A stretch of 19,830 nucleotides of DNA from Clostridiaceae bacterium (lineage in GTDB: Bacteria > Bacillota > Clostridia > Saccharofermentanales > DTU023), in contig JAAZMK010000120.1 in NCBI GenBank assembly GCA_012798865.1, positions 1 to 19,830 of the forward strand, written 5' to 3'. The notes below the pieces were generated by a model. That model was given only the letters and a program-made list of their open reading frames with translations. It was not told the DNA's origin and made no database searches. This document shows, piece by piece, positions 6,484-13,556 of this stretch. Each line of letters starts with the position of its first letter. Position 1 is the stretch's first letter. A program made the translations under genes and the position numbers.

Positions 6484-7293
6484 CTAACCGTACAAAAGAC
6501 CGGTAGCCCAATTAGTGAGGCGAACGGGCAAGATTTTGAACAGCACCAAAACGAGACGGTAGAAGAAGCCGATGCCGTAGAGCGGTTTCGGTGAGCTCTT
6601 TCTCGCAATGCGGAGCATTTTTCGGGCAACCGATACAGCGGATACCCCCATCTGCTCATCGTGTTCCATTCTGGCGATTGATCGGTGATAACGTGCAGAG
6701 ACATGAGGTGTGTCGCACGTCACCTTTTCGCGGCTAGCGGTGAAGCCGGTCGCCGTATCGCCGGGCATAATGGCGACGGCGCGTATACCGTCGTGTTTCA
6801 GTTCCGTATTGAGTGCGAGTGCCAGCATGTTGAGGCTCGATTTGACGGCAGAATAGAAGCTCTGATAAGGGAGCGAGACAACAGCAGCGATTGAACTCGT
6901 TAAAATGATCCGACCTTTGCTGCGTGCCAAAAACGGAATACTCTTGCGTACAGTATCCATGGCGGCAAAGACGTGAACGTCAAACATCCTGACCACCTGC
7001 TCCTTCGGCGTATCTGAAATGGGACCGGAAATCCCGAATCCGGCATTCGAAAACAGCACATCAAACGAGTCAGTCAATTCGCCAATCTGCGAAAAGGCGT
7101 CGTTCAAAGATTGCTCGTCTGTGATGTCACATGCGATCTGGTGGAGCGTCCCTTTGTTATTAAAACTCTCGCGTGGATGCACCGTCCTCGATAAACTGAA
7201 GACTTCACATCCGTCTTGAAGCAAAAGATTGACCAATTCTTTGCCGATACCGGAACTTCCGCCCGTTATAACTGCCTTCTTGATTTTAAACAT
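6484..7293 (-). CDS. Short-chain dehydrogenase/reductase (classical SDR)
   Basis: The protein has 269 residues and is an NAD(P)-dependent oxidoreductase of unknown substrate. It has the Rossmann motif T-G-G-S-S-G-I-G at 10-17, N-A-G at 83-85, and catalytic S134, Y147 and K151 (Y-S-A-V-K), followed by the P-G motif at 177. The acidic cofactor-selecting residue is not obvious; S-R after the second strand leans towards NADP. The C-terminus has a hydrophobic, basic stretch (about 240-262) that may touch the membrane, as in many SDRs acting on lipids. ATG 7293 is preferred: GGGGGAG stands nine bases before it but directly abuts the alternative ATG at 7302. It is divergent from pstS and has its own promoter with a palindrome. 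No operon partner hints at its substrate. Confidence 0.93.
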   Translation of the reverse strand: MFKIKKAVITGGSSGIGKELVNLLLQDGCEVFSLSRTVHPRESFNNKGTLHQIACDITDEQSLNDAFSQIGELTDSFDVLFSNAGFGISGPISDTPKEQVVRMFDVHVFAAMDTVRKSIPFLARSKGRIILTSSIAAVVSLPYQSFYSAVKSSLNMLALALNTELKHDGIRAVAIMPGDTATGFTASREKVTCDTPHVSARYHRSIARMEHDEQMGVSAVSVARKMLRIARKSSPKPLYGIGFFYRLVLVLFKILPVRLTNWATGLLYG

Positions 7294-7337
7294 CAGAGAC
7301 ATCTCCCCCGCTCATCATCTATAAACAAGTTTAGACT

Positions 7338-7366
7338 ATTATAACCATCTTTTAAGATGGCATGAA
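7338..7366 (-). promoter_or_regulatory. SDR gene promoter with palindromic operator in the spacer
   Basis: The minus strand has a perfect TATAAT (7338-7343). A palindrome with arms CCATCTT and AAGATGG around two bases (7345-7360) fills the spacer up to a weak -35, TTCATG (7361-7366). A dimeric repressor bound there would block polymerase directly. Confidence 0.65.
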
Positions 7367-7433
7367 AATCTCCGAGGCACGAGTGTGCATTCTGGTGAAG
7401 CAAAGACGACTGGTTTTTCGACGAATTTGCGAC

Positions 7434-7459
7434 TTTACAAATATTTTACATTATTAACA
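7434..7459 (+). promoter_or_regulatory. Candidate Pho box upstream of pstS
   Basis: TTTACA (7434-7439), TTTACA (7445-7450) and TTAACA (7454-7459) are direct repeats with starts 11 and 9 bases apart. The PhoP-binding consensus in Bacillus is TTAACA-like hexamers about 11 bases apart. They stand about 95 bases before the pstS start and upstream of a weak -10 (TACGAT, 7482-7487). The regulator gene itself lies downstream in this window. Confidence 0.55.
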
Positions 7460-7552
7460 TCATCAGAAAATAGAGCTTTTCTACGATAAAACCGTCAATG
7501 AATGACAAGCAAAAACAAAACGAAAAAAATATAATGGAGAAAGTAAGGAAGT

Positions 7553-8563
7553 ATGAAAATGAAAAAACAACTTATGACCATTCTGACAGTCGTAATGGCG
7601 CTTGTGATGATTTTCACGCTCGCCGCTTGCGAAAAGAAACCTGATCCCAATGGATCGGAACCCGTAGTACCTGACAAGACGGACCCCGCACCTAGCAAGC
7701 AGGATCCCCCCCCGGTTGGCGACAAGACCATTCACGTCTACACACGTGACTCAGCGTCCGGAACACGCGAAGGTTTTGAAGCTGTCATCGGCTTCAAGGG
7801 AGAGCTGACGGAAAAGGCGAATGAAGTCTCTTCAAACGGCACCATGGCACAACAGGTCGGACAGGACGTCAACGGTATCGGCTACGTCTCGCTCGTCACC
7901 AACTTTGCCGAGAACAACCTCAAGCCTCTGAGCTATGAAGGCGTTGAGGCCACTGAGGCAAACGTCATCAATGGAACTTACACACTCAAGCGTCCGTTCT
8001 GCTTCACCACACGTGCCGCTGATGACTACAAGAGCGAAGAGCAAAAGCAAATCGTCGCGGCGTTCCTCGCCTACATGACGGACTCAAAGGAAGGTCGTGA
8101 GGTCGTTGTCGCTGCAGGCGGCATCACCGATGTTGAAGGTGGGAAGCCTTGGAACGAGATTAAGAAAAACCATCCTATCGTTGATCAAGACAACAGTGCG
8201 CTCACGATCGTCTGTGGCGGATCAACCTCAGTCGAGAAATGCGTAAAGGCGGCATTGGAGTCATTCCAGGGTATCGCCGGAAACGTTCAGTTCAAACTCG
8301 ATCAGACAGGTTCCGGTGACGGCTGGGCTCGCGTGCTCGGCGATGAAAAAGACGGTCCGAACGCTTCTGACATCGGTTTCGCATCGAGAAAGTTTAAAGA
8401 AGATAAAGAGCCTGTCGGCACGGCAATGCGTAGCGAAGCATTCTGCCAAGACGCCATTGTCGCAGTCGTCCACAAGGACAATCCCCTCAGCAACGTCACA
8501 AAAGATGATCTCTACAAGATCTTTACCGGCGCTACCGCGACGTGGGACGAAGTAGGAAAATAG
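7553..8563 (+). CDS. pstS: Phosphate ABC transporter substrate-binding lipoprotein, circularly permuted
   Basis: The protein has 336 residues. A lipoprotein signal ends L-A-A-C at 23-26, so C26 is lipidated and the protein sits outside the membrane; a Pro/Asp-rich tether runs to about 57. It captures phosphate for PstCAB. The usual order of the two PstS halves is reversed. S-A-S-G-T-R-E-G-F (67-75) and the G-I-G-Y-V-S and R-P-F segments, normally C-terminal, come first. G-G-S-T-S-V-E-K (222-229), S-D-I-G-F-A-S-R (272-279) and the hinge I-F-T-G...W-D-E-V-G (323-335), normally N-terminal, come last. All phosphate-contact motifs are present. The start is either ATG 7553 or ATG 7559; AAGGAA at 7545-7550 is better spaced for 7559. 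It is first in the pst-pho module and followed by a terminator. Confidence 0.95.
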   Translation: MKMKKQLMTILTVVMALVMIFTLAACEKKPDPNGSEPVVPDKTDPAPSKQDPPPVGDKTIHVYTRDSASGTREGFEAVIGFKGELTEKANEVSSNGTMAQQVGQDVNGIGYVSLVTNFAENNLKPLSYEGVEATEANVINGTYTLKRPFCFTTRAADDYKSEEQKQIVAAFLAYMTDSKEGREVVVAAGGITDVEGGKPWNEIKKNHPIVDQDNSALTIVCGGSTSVEKCVKAALESFQGIAGNVQFKLDQTGSGDGWARVLGDEKDGPNASDIGFASRKFKEDKEPVGTAMRSEAFCQDAIVAVVHKDNPLSNVTKDDLYKIFTGATATWDEVGK

Positions 8564-8590
8564 CAACATAGACAGAAGCACAGAACAAAG

Positions 8591-8616
8591 GGCGGGAGCT
8601 TTCGCTTCCGCCTTTT
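8591..8616 (+). terminator. Terminator/attenuator between pstS and pstC
   Basis: GGCGGGAGC pairs with GCTTCCGCC over 9 bp (one G-U) with loop TTTC, followed by TTTTC. It lies 28 bases after the pstS stop. Partial read-through would make more binding protein than membrane subunits. Confidence 0.88.
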
Positions 8617-8653
8617 CACTAATCGATGATAATATCAAACAGTGAGATACAGG

Positions 8654-8681
8654 TTAACTCGAATGATTTTCGGCATATAAT
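8654..8681 (+). promoter_or_regulatory. Candidate promoter of pstCAB
   Basis: TTAACT (8654-8659) and a perfect TATAAT (8676-8681) are spaced by 16 bases, downstream of the pstS terminator. This would allow pstC to be transcribed separately from pstS. The leader is about 100 bases long. Confidence 0.55.
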
Positions 8682-8708
8682 AAAAGGAAGTTTGTGAGAA
8701 CGATTGAC

Positions 8709-8743
8709 GGTGCAGTTGATAAATGCAAGTTGTCGTCTGCACC
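8709..8743 (+). other. Leader hairpin ahead of pstC
   Basis: GGTGCAG (8709-8715) and CTGCACC (8737-8743) form a perfect 7-bp stem with a 21-base loop inside the predicted pstC leader. No T-run follows. The role is unknown. Confidence 0.4.
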
Positions 8744-8787
8744 ATTATCATGTCTAGCGCATTGGCTGTAGAGTAAACGGATAGAAT

Positions 8788-9753
8788 ATGGGAAACACGA
8801 ATGAGAATTATATGGCGTCAGAAGCAAAATTCGCCAAGATACGTAAAAGGAGGCGAGGAACTGACGTCCTTTTCAGGAATTTATTCAGGATAGCCGGAGT
8901 GATTGCCGCGATGATGGTGATCCTCATCATCATCTTCGTCACGTCGAGAGGAGTGCGACCTTTCTTGGGCAGTGCGGAAGAGAGAGTCGATCTCAAATAC
9001 TTCTTGACCGGATCGCGCTGGCGTGCCGACCAAGGAATCTATGGACTTGGATTTGTCATTATCAACACGCTAATTGTTTCCGTCACGGGAGGATTGCTTG
9101 CGCTGCCGTTGGCAATTCTGAGCGCTGTACTCATCACAAGGATTGCAAAAGGAAAACTCAGTATCTTTCTTACAACAATTGTGGAGACGCTCGCTGCGAT
9201 CCCCTCTGTTGTTTACGGAGTCTTTGCCGCCGGTAAAATTACGATACTCGTTAGAGACCTCGCTAATTTGTTCGGGATCTCTACCTACGGAGGTAACTCC
9301 TCCCTCGCCGTCATTCTGCTCCTTGCTATCATGACATACCCCACGATGACGACGCTTGCCGTATCCGGTATTCGAGCCGTACCGAAAGAGCTCGACTCCG
9401 CCTCCCTCGCCCTCGGCGCCACCCCGACACAAACATCGTTCAAAGTGATTGTTCCCGCCGCGCGATCCTCCATCGCAACGGGGTTCACGCTCGGACTCGG
9501 ACGCGCCTTCGGGGAAGCGACGGCTGTCTCCATGATTGCAGGCAACGCCTTGGCTGGACCTTCTTGGAATCCCTTCGATATTACAAGAACACTGACCTCG
9601 ACCATGCTGACCGGACTACATGAGACTTCGGGTATTGATTACGAAATACGTTTTTCCGTCGGTGTTGTCCTTATGATTGTCATTGTATCGATGAACCTTC
9701 TCGTACATGCCGCCAAGCGGAGATTAGAGAAGAAAGGAGGCGCGGTCTCATGA
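8788..9753 (+). CDS. pstC: Phosphate ABC transporter permease PstC
   Basis: The protein has 321 residues, the normal PstC length. A charged cytoplasmic N-terminus (to about 28) is followed by six predicted membrane segments, the first at about 32-52, with a short outer loop before the second. The cytoplasmic EAA loop (A-S-L-A-L-G-A-T-P-T-Q near residue 205, then V-P-A-A-R) contacts the ATPase PstB. It forms the membrane channel with PstA. The ribosome site ahead of ATG 8788 is weak (only GGAT), and an in-frame ATG eight codons on has none better, so the start is uncertain by a few residues. Its stop overlaps the pstA start by ATGA. Confidence 0.96.
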   Translation: MGNTNENYMASEAKFAKIRKRRRGTDVLFRNLFRIAGVIAAMMVILIIIFVTSRGVRPFLGSAEERVDLKYFLTGSRWRADQGIYGLGFVIINTLIVSVTGGLLALPLAILSAVLITRIAKGKLSIFLTTIVETLAAIPSVVYGVFAAGKITILVRDLANLFGISTYGGNSSLAVILLLAIMTYPTMTTLAVSGIRAVPKELDSASLALGATPTQTSFKVIVPAARSSIATGFTLGLGRAFGEATAVSMIAGNALAGPSWNPFDITRTLTSTMLTGLHETSGIDYEIRFSVGVVLMIVIVSMNLLVHAAKRRLEKKGGAVS

Positions 9754-10982
9754 CACGCATACGCAAGATAAAAGATACCGTAATGCAATCGTTTACTTGG
9801 ATCGCCTCCGGCATATCAGCGTGGGTTCTCGTCGCAATACTCGTTTTTATCTTTTCTAACGGTTGGAAACTTCTCGACCGCTCCGTTCTTTTTGGCGATT
9901 ACCATGCTAAAAACATTGTCTCCGGTTTTAGCGATGAACATGACGTTAATGCAACGTTTACCCCGCCCGAGCCGCTTGAGGACGACGAGGTCATCTCCAC
10001 GAGATTCGGTTTTGCCGTTCGCGACGAGATCGATAAAGAAAAGAACCATGTACACACACTCACATGGGTCGACGACCACTCGCCTCTCCGTAACGGAAAG
10101 ATTACGACAGCAGGTCCGACTCAGGGAAAACCGGCTCCGTTCAAAGCCGGCATGAACATTAATAAACTCATTTTTATAGATAGCTCGGGCGAAGAAATCA
10201 CGGTCGGACGCTTGAAACAGCAGAGTCCGCAAGAGTGGATTCCAATCCTCGAACGCGATGCTAGGCAGATCACTGAATTTCACGGTAAAGAGCCGGGCGG
10301 CGGTATGCGCGGTTCTCTTGTCGCGACGCTCATGCTGATCGGATTGTCACTTCTCTTTTCAGTACCGATCGGCATCTTCGCAGCGATTTACCTTTATGCC
10401 ATAGCTAAACAGAATCGCCTGACGATGTTCGTTCGTTCATCCATCGAGCTCTTAGCCGGTGTCCCATCGATCATTTTCAGTATGATGGGTATCACGCTCA
10501 TCTTCCCTATTATTCAATTATTCGGAGCGAGCGGGCAGAGCATTATTCTCGGCAGTCTTACGATGGCCGTTCTCCTCTTGCCTGTCCTGATCCGACAGAC
10601 GGAAGAAGCTTTACGTTCCGTTCCGTCCTCCTACGCCCAGGCAAGTCTTGCGCTGGGTGCGACACAGACGGAAACACTCTTCCGCGTCGTATTGCCATCC
10701 GCAAGAAACGGCATTTTTTCCGCCTGTCTTCTCGCTGTCAGCCGTATCATCGGCGAATCTGCAGCACTTATTTTCACGATGGGAACTGCGATCCAAGATT
10801 CGCCTTCAGTTGGATCCGGAGCCACTTCACTCGCTGTGCAGATCTACGTTCTGATGGGAGGCGAGAACCCGAACTTCGAACTGGCGTCCGCCATCTCCAT
10901 CGTGATCCTCATCCTTGTACTCGCACTCAATTTGACTGTCAAGGTCGTTTCTGCTCTGTCAGATAAGAAAGGAAAAGCATAG
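9750..10982 (+). CDS. pstA: Phosphate ABC transporter permease PstA with large extracytoplasmic insertion
   Basis: At 410 residues this is over 100 longer than a usual PstA (about 280-300). Membrane segment 1 is at about 18-37, and the conserved permease core runs from about 188 to the end. Its EAA loop A-S-L-A-L-G-A-T-Q-T-E (298-308) with V-L-P-S-A-R docks on PstB. Between them, residues about 40-185 form a hydrophilic, Pro/Asp/Glu/Lys-rich segment without membrane helices, which topology places outside the cell. This is where a normal PstA has only a short loop. The insertion resembles no domain I know. Its position next to the binding-protein docking face suggests a role in contacting PstS, which is inference. 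The gene overlaps pstC by four bases and pstB by one. Confidence 0.95.
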   Translation: MTRIRKIKDTVMQSFTWIASGISAWVLVAILVFIFSNGWKLLDRSVLFGDYHAKNIVSGFSDEHDVNATFTPPEPLEDDEVISTRFGFAVRDEIDKEKNHVHTLTWVDDHSPLRNGKITTAGPTQGKPAPFKAGMNINKLIFIDSSGEEITVGRLKQQSPQEWIPILERDARQITEFHGKEPGGGMRGSLVATLMLIGLSLLFSVPIGIFAAIYLYAIAKQNRLTMFVRSSIELLAGVPSIIFSMMGITLIFPIIQLFGASGQSIILGSLTMAVLLLPVLIRQTEEALRSVPSSYAQASLALGATQTETLFRVVLPSARNGIFSACLLAVSRIIGESAALIFTMGTAIQDSPSVGSGATSLAVQIYVLMGGENPNFELASAISIVILILVLALNLTVKVVSALSDKKGKA

Positions 10983-11836
10983 TGTCCGCATCAAAGTTGA
11001 AAAAAATTATGAACCGTGCCGGCGGCACAAAGAAAGAAACTATGGCAAGCACTTCGCATTCTTCCGAAATATCACAACGCGATCATATTGCCTTCGCTTT
11101 GGAAGATGTCAACTTGTTTTATGGTGACTTCCAGGCACTTAGAGATATTACGTTCGACTTGCCGGCACATCAGGTTACGGCTTTCATCGGACCCTCCGGT
11201 TGTGGAAAATCGACACTCCTGCGATGTTTCAATCGCATGAATGATCTCATCGACAACTGTCGTATCGAAGGCGCCATCTATCGAAACGGCGTCAACATTA
11301 ATAGTGATTCCGTCGATGTCGTCGATTTGCGCACCCATGTCGGCATGGTCTTCCAGCAACCTAACCCGTTCCCGAAGAGCATTTACGATAATGTCGCTTA
11401 CGGTCTCGTCTGCCAAGGCGTGAGAAGCAAGAAGGTGCTTGATGAGGCTGTCGCATCGTCCCTCAAAAAAGCAGCCTTGTGGGATGAAGTTAAGGATCAT
11501 CTCAGACGAGACGCGACACAACTTTCCGGCGGACAGCAGCAACGCCTTTGTATCGCCCGCGCCATCGCCTTGCAACCCGATGTCATCTTAATGGATGAGC
11601 CTACATCGGCGCTCGACCCAATCGCGACTGCTCGCATTGAGGACTTAATCACACAACTAAAAGAAGAGTACACGATCGTCATCGTCACTCACTCCATGAG
11701 TCAGGCGGCCCGCATCAGCGATAAAACAGCATTTTTCCTCCTAGGCGACCTGATTGAATTCGGACCGACTGACGACATCTTCCAGAACCCGCGCGATACG
11801 CGAACGGAAGATTACATCACGGGTAAATTCGGATAG
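10982..11836 (+). CDS. pstB: Phosphate ABC transporter ATPase PstB
   Basis: The protein has 284 residues and drives phosphate uptake on the cytoplasmic face. It has Walker A G-P-S-G-C-G-K-S at 70-77, a Q-loop at about 125, signature L-S-G-G-Q-Q-Q-R at 181-188, Walker B V-I-L-M-D-E at 201-206, D-loop S-A-L-D and switch H237. N-R-M-N-D after Walker A is typical of PstB. The GTG start overlaps the pstA stop by one base (TAGTG) and has GGA eight bases upstream. This gives about 33 residues before the ABC core; an internal ATG at 11042 would give a more typical length but has a poor ribosome site. The stop codon lies at the foot of a 14-bp hairpin. Confidence 0.97.
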   Translation: MSASKLKKIMNRAGGTKKETMASTSHSSEISQRDHIAFALEDVNLFYGDFQALRDITFDLPAHQVTAFIGPSGCGKSTLLRCFNRMNDLIDNCRIEGAIYRNGVNINSDSVDVVDLRTHVGMVFQQPNPFPKSIYDNVAYGLVCQGVRSKKVLDEAVASSLKKAALWDEVKDHLRRDATQLSGGQQQRLCIARAIALQPDVILMDEPTSALDPIATARIEDLITQLKEEYTIVIVTHSMSQAARISDKTAFFLLGDLIEFGPTDDIFQNPRDTRTEDYITGKFG

Positions 11837-11878
11837 GTATCGTTCATCCTCCTTATATGTCCGGGGATGGGCGATACC
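11836..11878 (+). other. 14-bp stem-loop at the pstB-phoU junction
   Basis: GGTATCGTTCATCC pairs with GGATGGGCGATACC (two G-U wobbles) around a 15-base loop. It starts on the last base of the pstB stop codon. No T-run follows, so it is more likely an mRNA processing or stability element than a terminator. Confidence 0.7.
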
Positions 11879-11911
11879 GCTGGAGTAAGGATAGGTTGTT
11901 CAAACCTGACC

Positions 11912-11941
11912 TTTACAGAGGAAAGCGAAAGCGTACATAAT
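11912..11941 (+). promoter_or_regulatory. Candidate promoter of phoU-phoB-phoR
   Basis: TTTACA (11912-11917, 5 of 6 to consensus) and CATAAT (11936-11941, 5 of 6) are spaced by 18 bases, within the 131-base gap after pstB. It would give the regulatory genes expression of their own when the pst promoter is off. Confidence 0.5.
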
Positions 11942-11967
11942 ATATATAAAAATAGGAGTATTCCGAA

Positions 11968-12723
11968 ATGGTAAACAGACTCGAATTTCAAGAAGATTTA
12001 TCAGCAATCCATCGCGAGATGATCAGACTAGGCTCAATGGCGGAAGCGGCGATCAATAAGGCGATGCAAGCTTTGCGCGAAAGCAATGCCGTTCTCGCTC
12101 ACGAAGTCATTCAAGGTGACGATGCCATCGATACGCTCGAACGCGAAATCACTCAGGAATGCGTCAGACTTATCGCGAGACAACAACCCAGAGCAAGTGA
12201 CCTGCGCGACATCACCGCTAACATGAAGCTTGTCACCGACTTGGAACGTATCGCCGACCATGCCGAAGAAATTGCGAACAGCACACTCGCGATTATCGAC
12301 TCGGGACTGACCATTCAGATTCCTGCCGATTTTCACATGGTGAATGACCTTGTCACGCATATGTTACATGAGGCCCTTGATGCCTATGTCTCGCGTGATC
12401 TTGCATTGGCATACCACGTCATCAGAACGCGCGACCGCATCGGGTTCGTCGGTCAGGGGCTTTTAAAGCTGATCGTCATGACGATGCAGGAAGAGCCGAG
12501 TTCTATTCCCGCGCTCGTCCAGCTTATCCTCGTCGCCAACCATCTGCAACGAGCTGCGGATCATACACAAAATGTTGCCGAGTGGATCGTGTATCATCTG
12601 CGCGGAACATATGTCTCGGATCTCAAAGATCTGCCCGAAGAAGAGACGTCGGATGCGAACACAGCAGCTGATGAGCAGGAAAACGACTCACCGTCGTCAT
12701 CCGATTTGGACGGTGAAGGATAA
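11968..12723 (+). CDS. phoU: Phosphate signalling protein PhoU
   Basis: The protein has 251 residues: two repeated three-helix bundles with the metal-binding PhoU motifs D-L-E-R-I-A-D-H (around 90) and H-L-Q-R-A-A-D-H (around 192). PhoU senses the state of the Pst transporter and restrains the kinase PhoR when phosphate is plentiful. From about residue 217 there is a roughly 35-residue acidic, Ser/Asp/Glu-rich tail with no predicted structure, beyond the normal end of the family. AGGAG stands about ten bases before ATG 11968. The response-regulator gene follows after 41 bases, so it probably shares a transcript with phoB and phoR. Confidence 0.95.
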   Translation: MVNRLEFQEDLSAIHREMIRLGSMAEAAINKAMQALRESNAVLAHEVIQGDDAIDTLEREITQECVRLIARQQPRASDLRDITANMKLVTDLERIADHAEEIANSTLAIIDSGLTIQIPADFHMVNDLVTHMLHEALDAYVSRDLALAYHVIRTRDRIGFVGQGLLKLIVMTMQEEPSSIPALVQLILVANHLQRAADHTQNVAEWIVYHLRGTYVSDLKDLPEEETSDANTAADEQENDSPSSSDLDGEG

Positions 12724-12764
12724 TATTCGGTCGCTACACAAAGAGGGAGTAAAAACAGAATATT

Positions 12765-13556
12765 ATGAAACCAACAGACTACCTACATGAAAATCCGCGC
12801 ATCATTTGCCTCGTTGAAGACGATGACTCGATTCGTGAACTCCTTGTTTTTAACTTGGAAAGCGAAGGATACGACGTGCGCTCGTTTTCACGAGGTCAGA
12901 AACTTTTTGACATGCTTATGTCATTTCCGGAAGATCAATTTATTTCTCTTTTCATTCTCGATATCATGCTCCCCGACATGGATGGATACGAGATTCTAAG
13001 ACGTTTGCGAAAAGATCCGCGCTTTGAACTCTCCTCTTTCCTCATGCTGACAGCCCTTTCGTCGGAACGCAACAAGCTGAAAGGTTTTGATGAGGGCGCC
13101 GATGATTACTTGACGAAGCCTTTCGGGATGGGAGAACTTATGGCTCGTACGCATGCGTTACTTGCGAGGAGCGATCAGCGTCTCGTTTTAGCGGGAAAAC
13201 TAAAGAAATCCGACAAGGGTGACGACAAGGATACGATCGAAGAACGCATCATCCATCACGGGAGAATTGTCGTAAATGATACACGCCACCGCGTGTGGTT
13301 TAACGACCTTGAAGTAGACATGACGCGTATGGAATACAATCTTCTCGTTTTTCTCCTCGAGCATCCCGGATTCGTTTTATCGCGCGATGTTCTGCTCGCG
13401 CGCGTGTGGGGTTACGACTACGAGGGTGAATCAAGGACTGTCGACGTCCATATCCGCGGTCTACGTAAAAAACTCGAAGAGAGTGACTTGAGTCCCGACA
13501 TCATTGAAACGGTGCACGGTGTCGGCTATCGATTGAAAGAGGCTGATCATGCGTAA
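12765..13556 (+). CDS. phoB: PhoB/PhoP-family response regulator
   Basis: The protein has 263 residues and is an OmpR/PhoB-type DNA-binding regulator of the phosphate-starvation response. The receiver domain (about 12-135) has acidic residues at 18-21, phosphoacceptor D66 in L-D-I-M-L-P, T96 and K118 of T-K-P-F. After a charged linker (about 136-165), the winged-helix domain (about 168-260) shows R-T-V-D-V-H-I-R-G-L-R-K-K-L and V-H-G-V-G-Y-R-L. The family and its gene order with phoU and phoR make this the Pho regulator; phoB and phoP names are used for the same role in different phyla. The ribosome site GGGAG lies 15 bases from ATG 12765, longer than usual. It overlaps phoR by eight bases. 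Confidence 0.93.
   Translation: MKPTDYLHENPRIICLVEDDDSIRELLVFNLESEGYDVRSFSRGQKLFDMLMSFPEDQFISLFILDIMLPDMDGYEILRRLRKDPRFELSSFLMLTALSSERNKLKGFDEGADDYLTKPFGMGELMARTHALLARSDQRLVLAGKLKKSDKGDDKDTIEERIIHHGRIVVNDTRHRVWFNDLEVDMTRMEYNLLVFLLEHPGFVLSRDVLLARVWGYDYEGESRTVDVHIRGLRKKLEESDLSPDIIETVHGVGYRLKEADHA

Noticed and set aside
7530..7535. TATAAT directly before pstS as its -10
   Set aside because: No -35 at a suitable distance, and the transcript would start within the ribosome binding site.
9816..10283. 155-codon minus-strand frame inside pstA
   Set aside because: It is antisense to an intact permease gene and has no family features. It covers the insertion, whose codon pattern leaves the opposite strand open.
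11072..11575. 167-codon minus-strand frame inside pstB
   Set aside because: It is a shadow of a highly conserved ATPase gene; no motif and no ribosome site.
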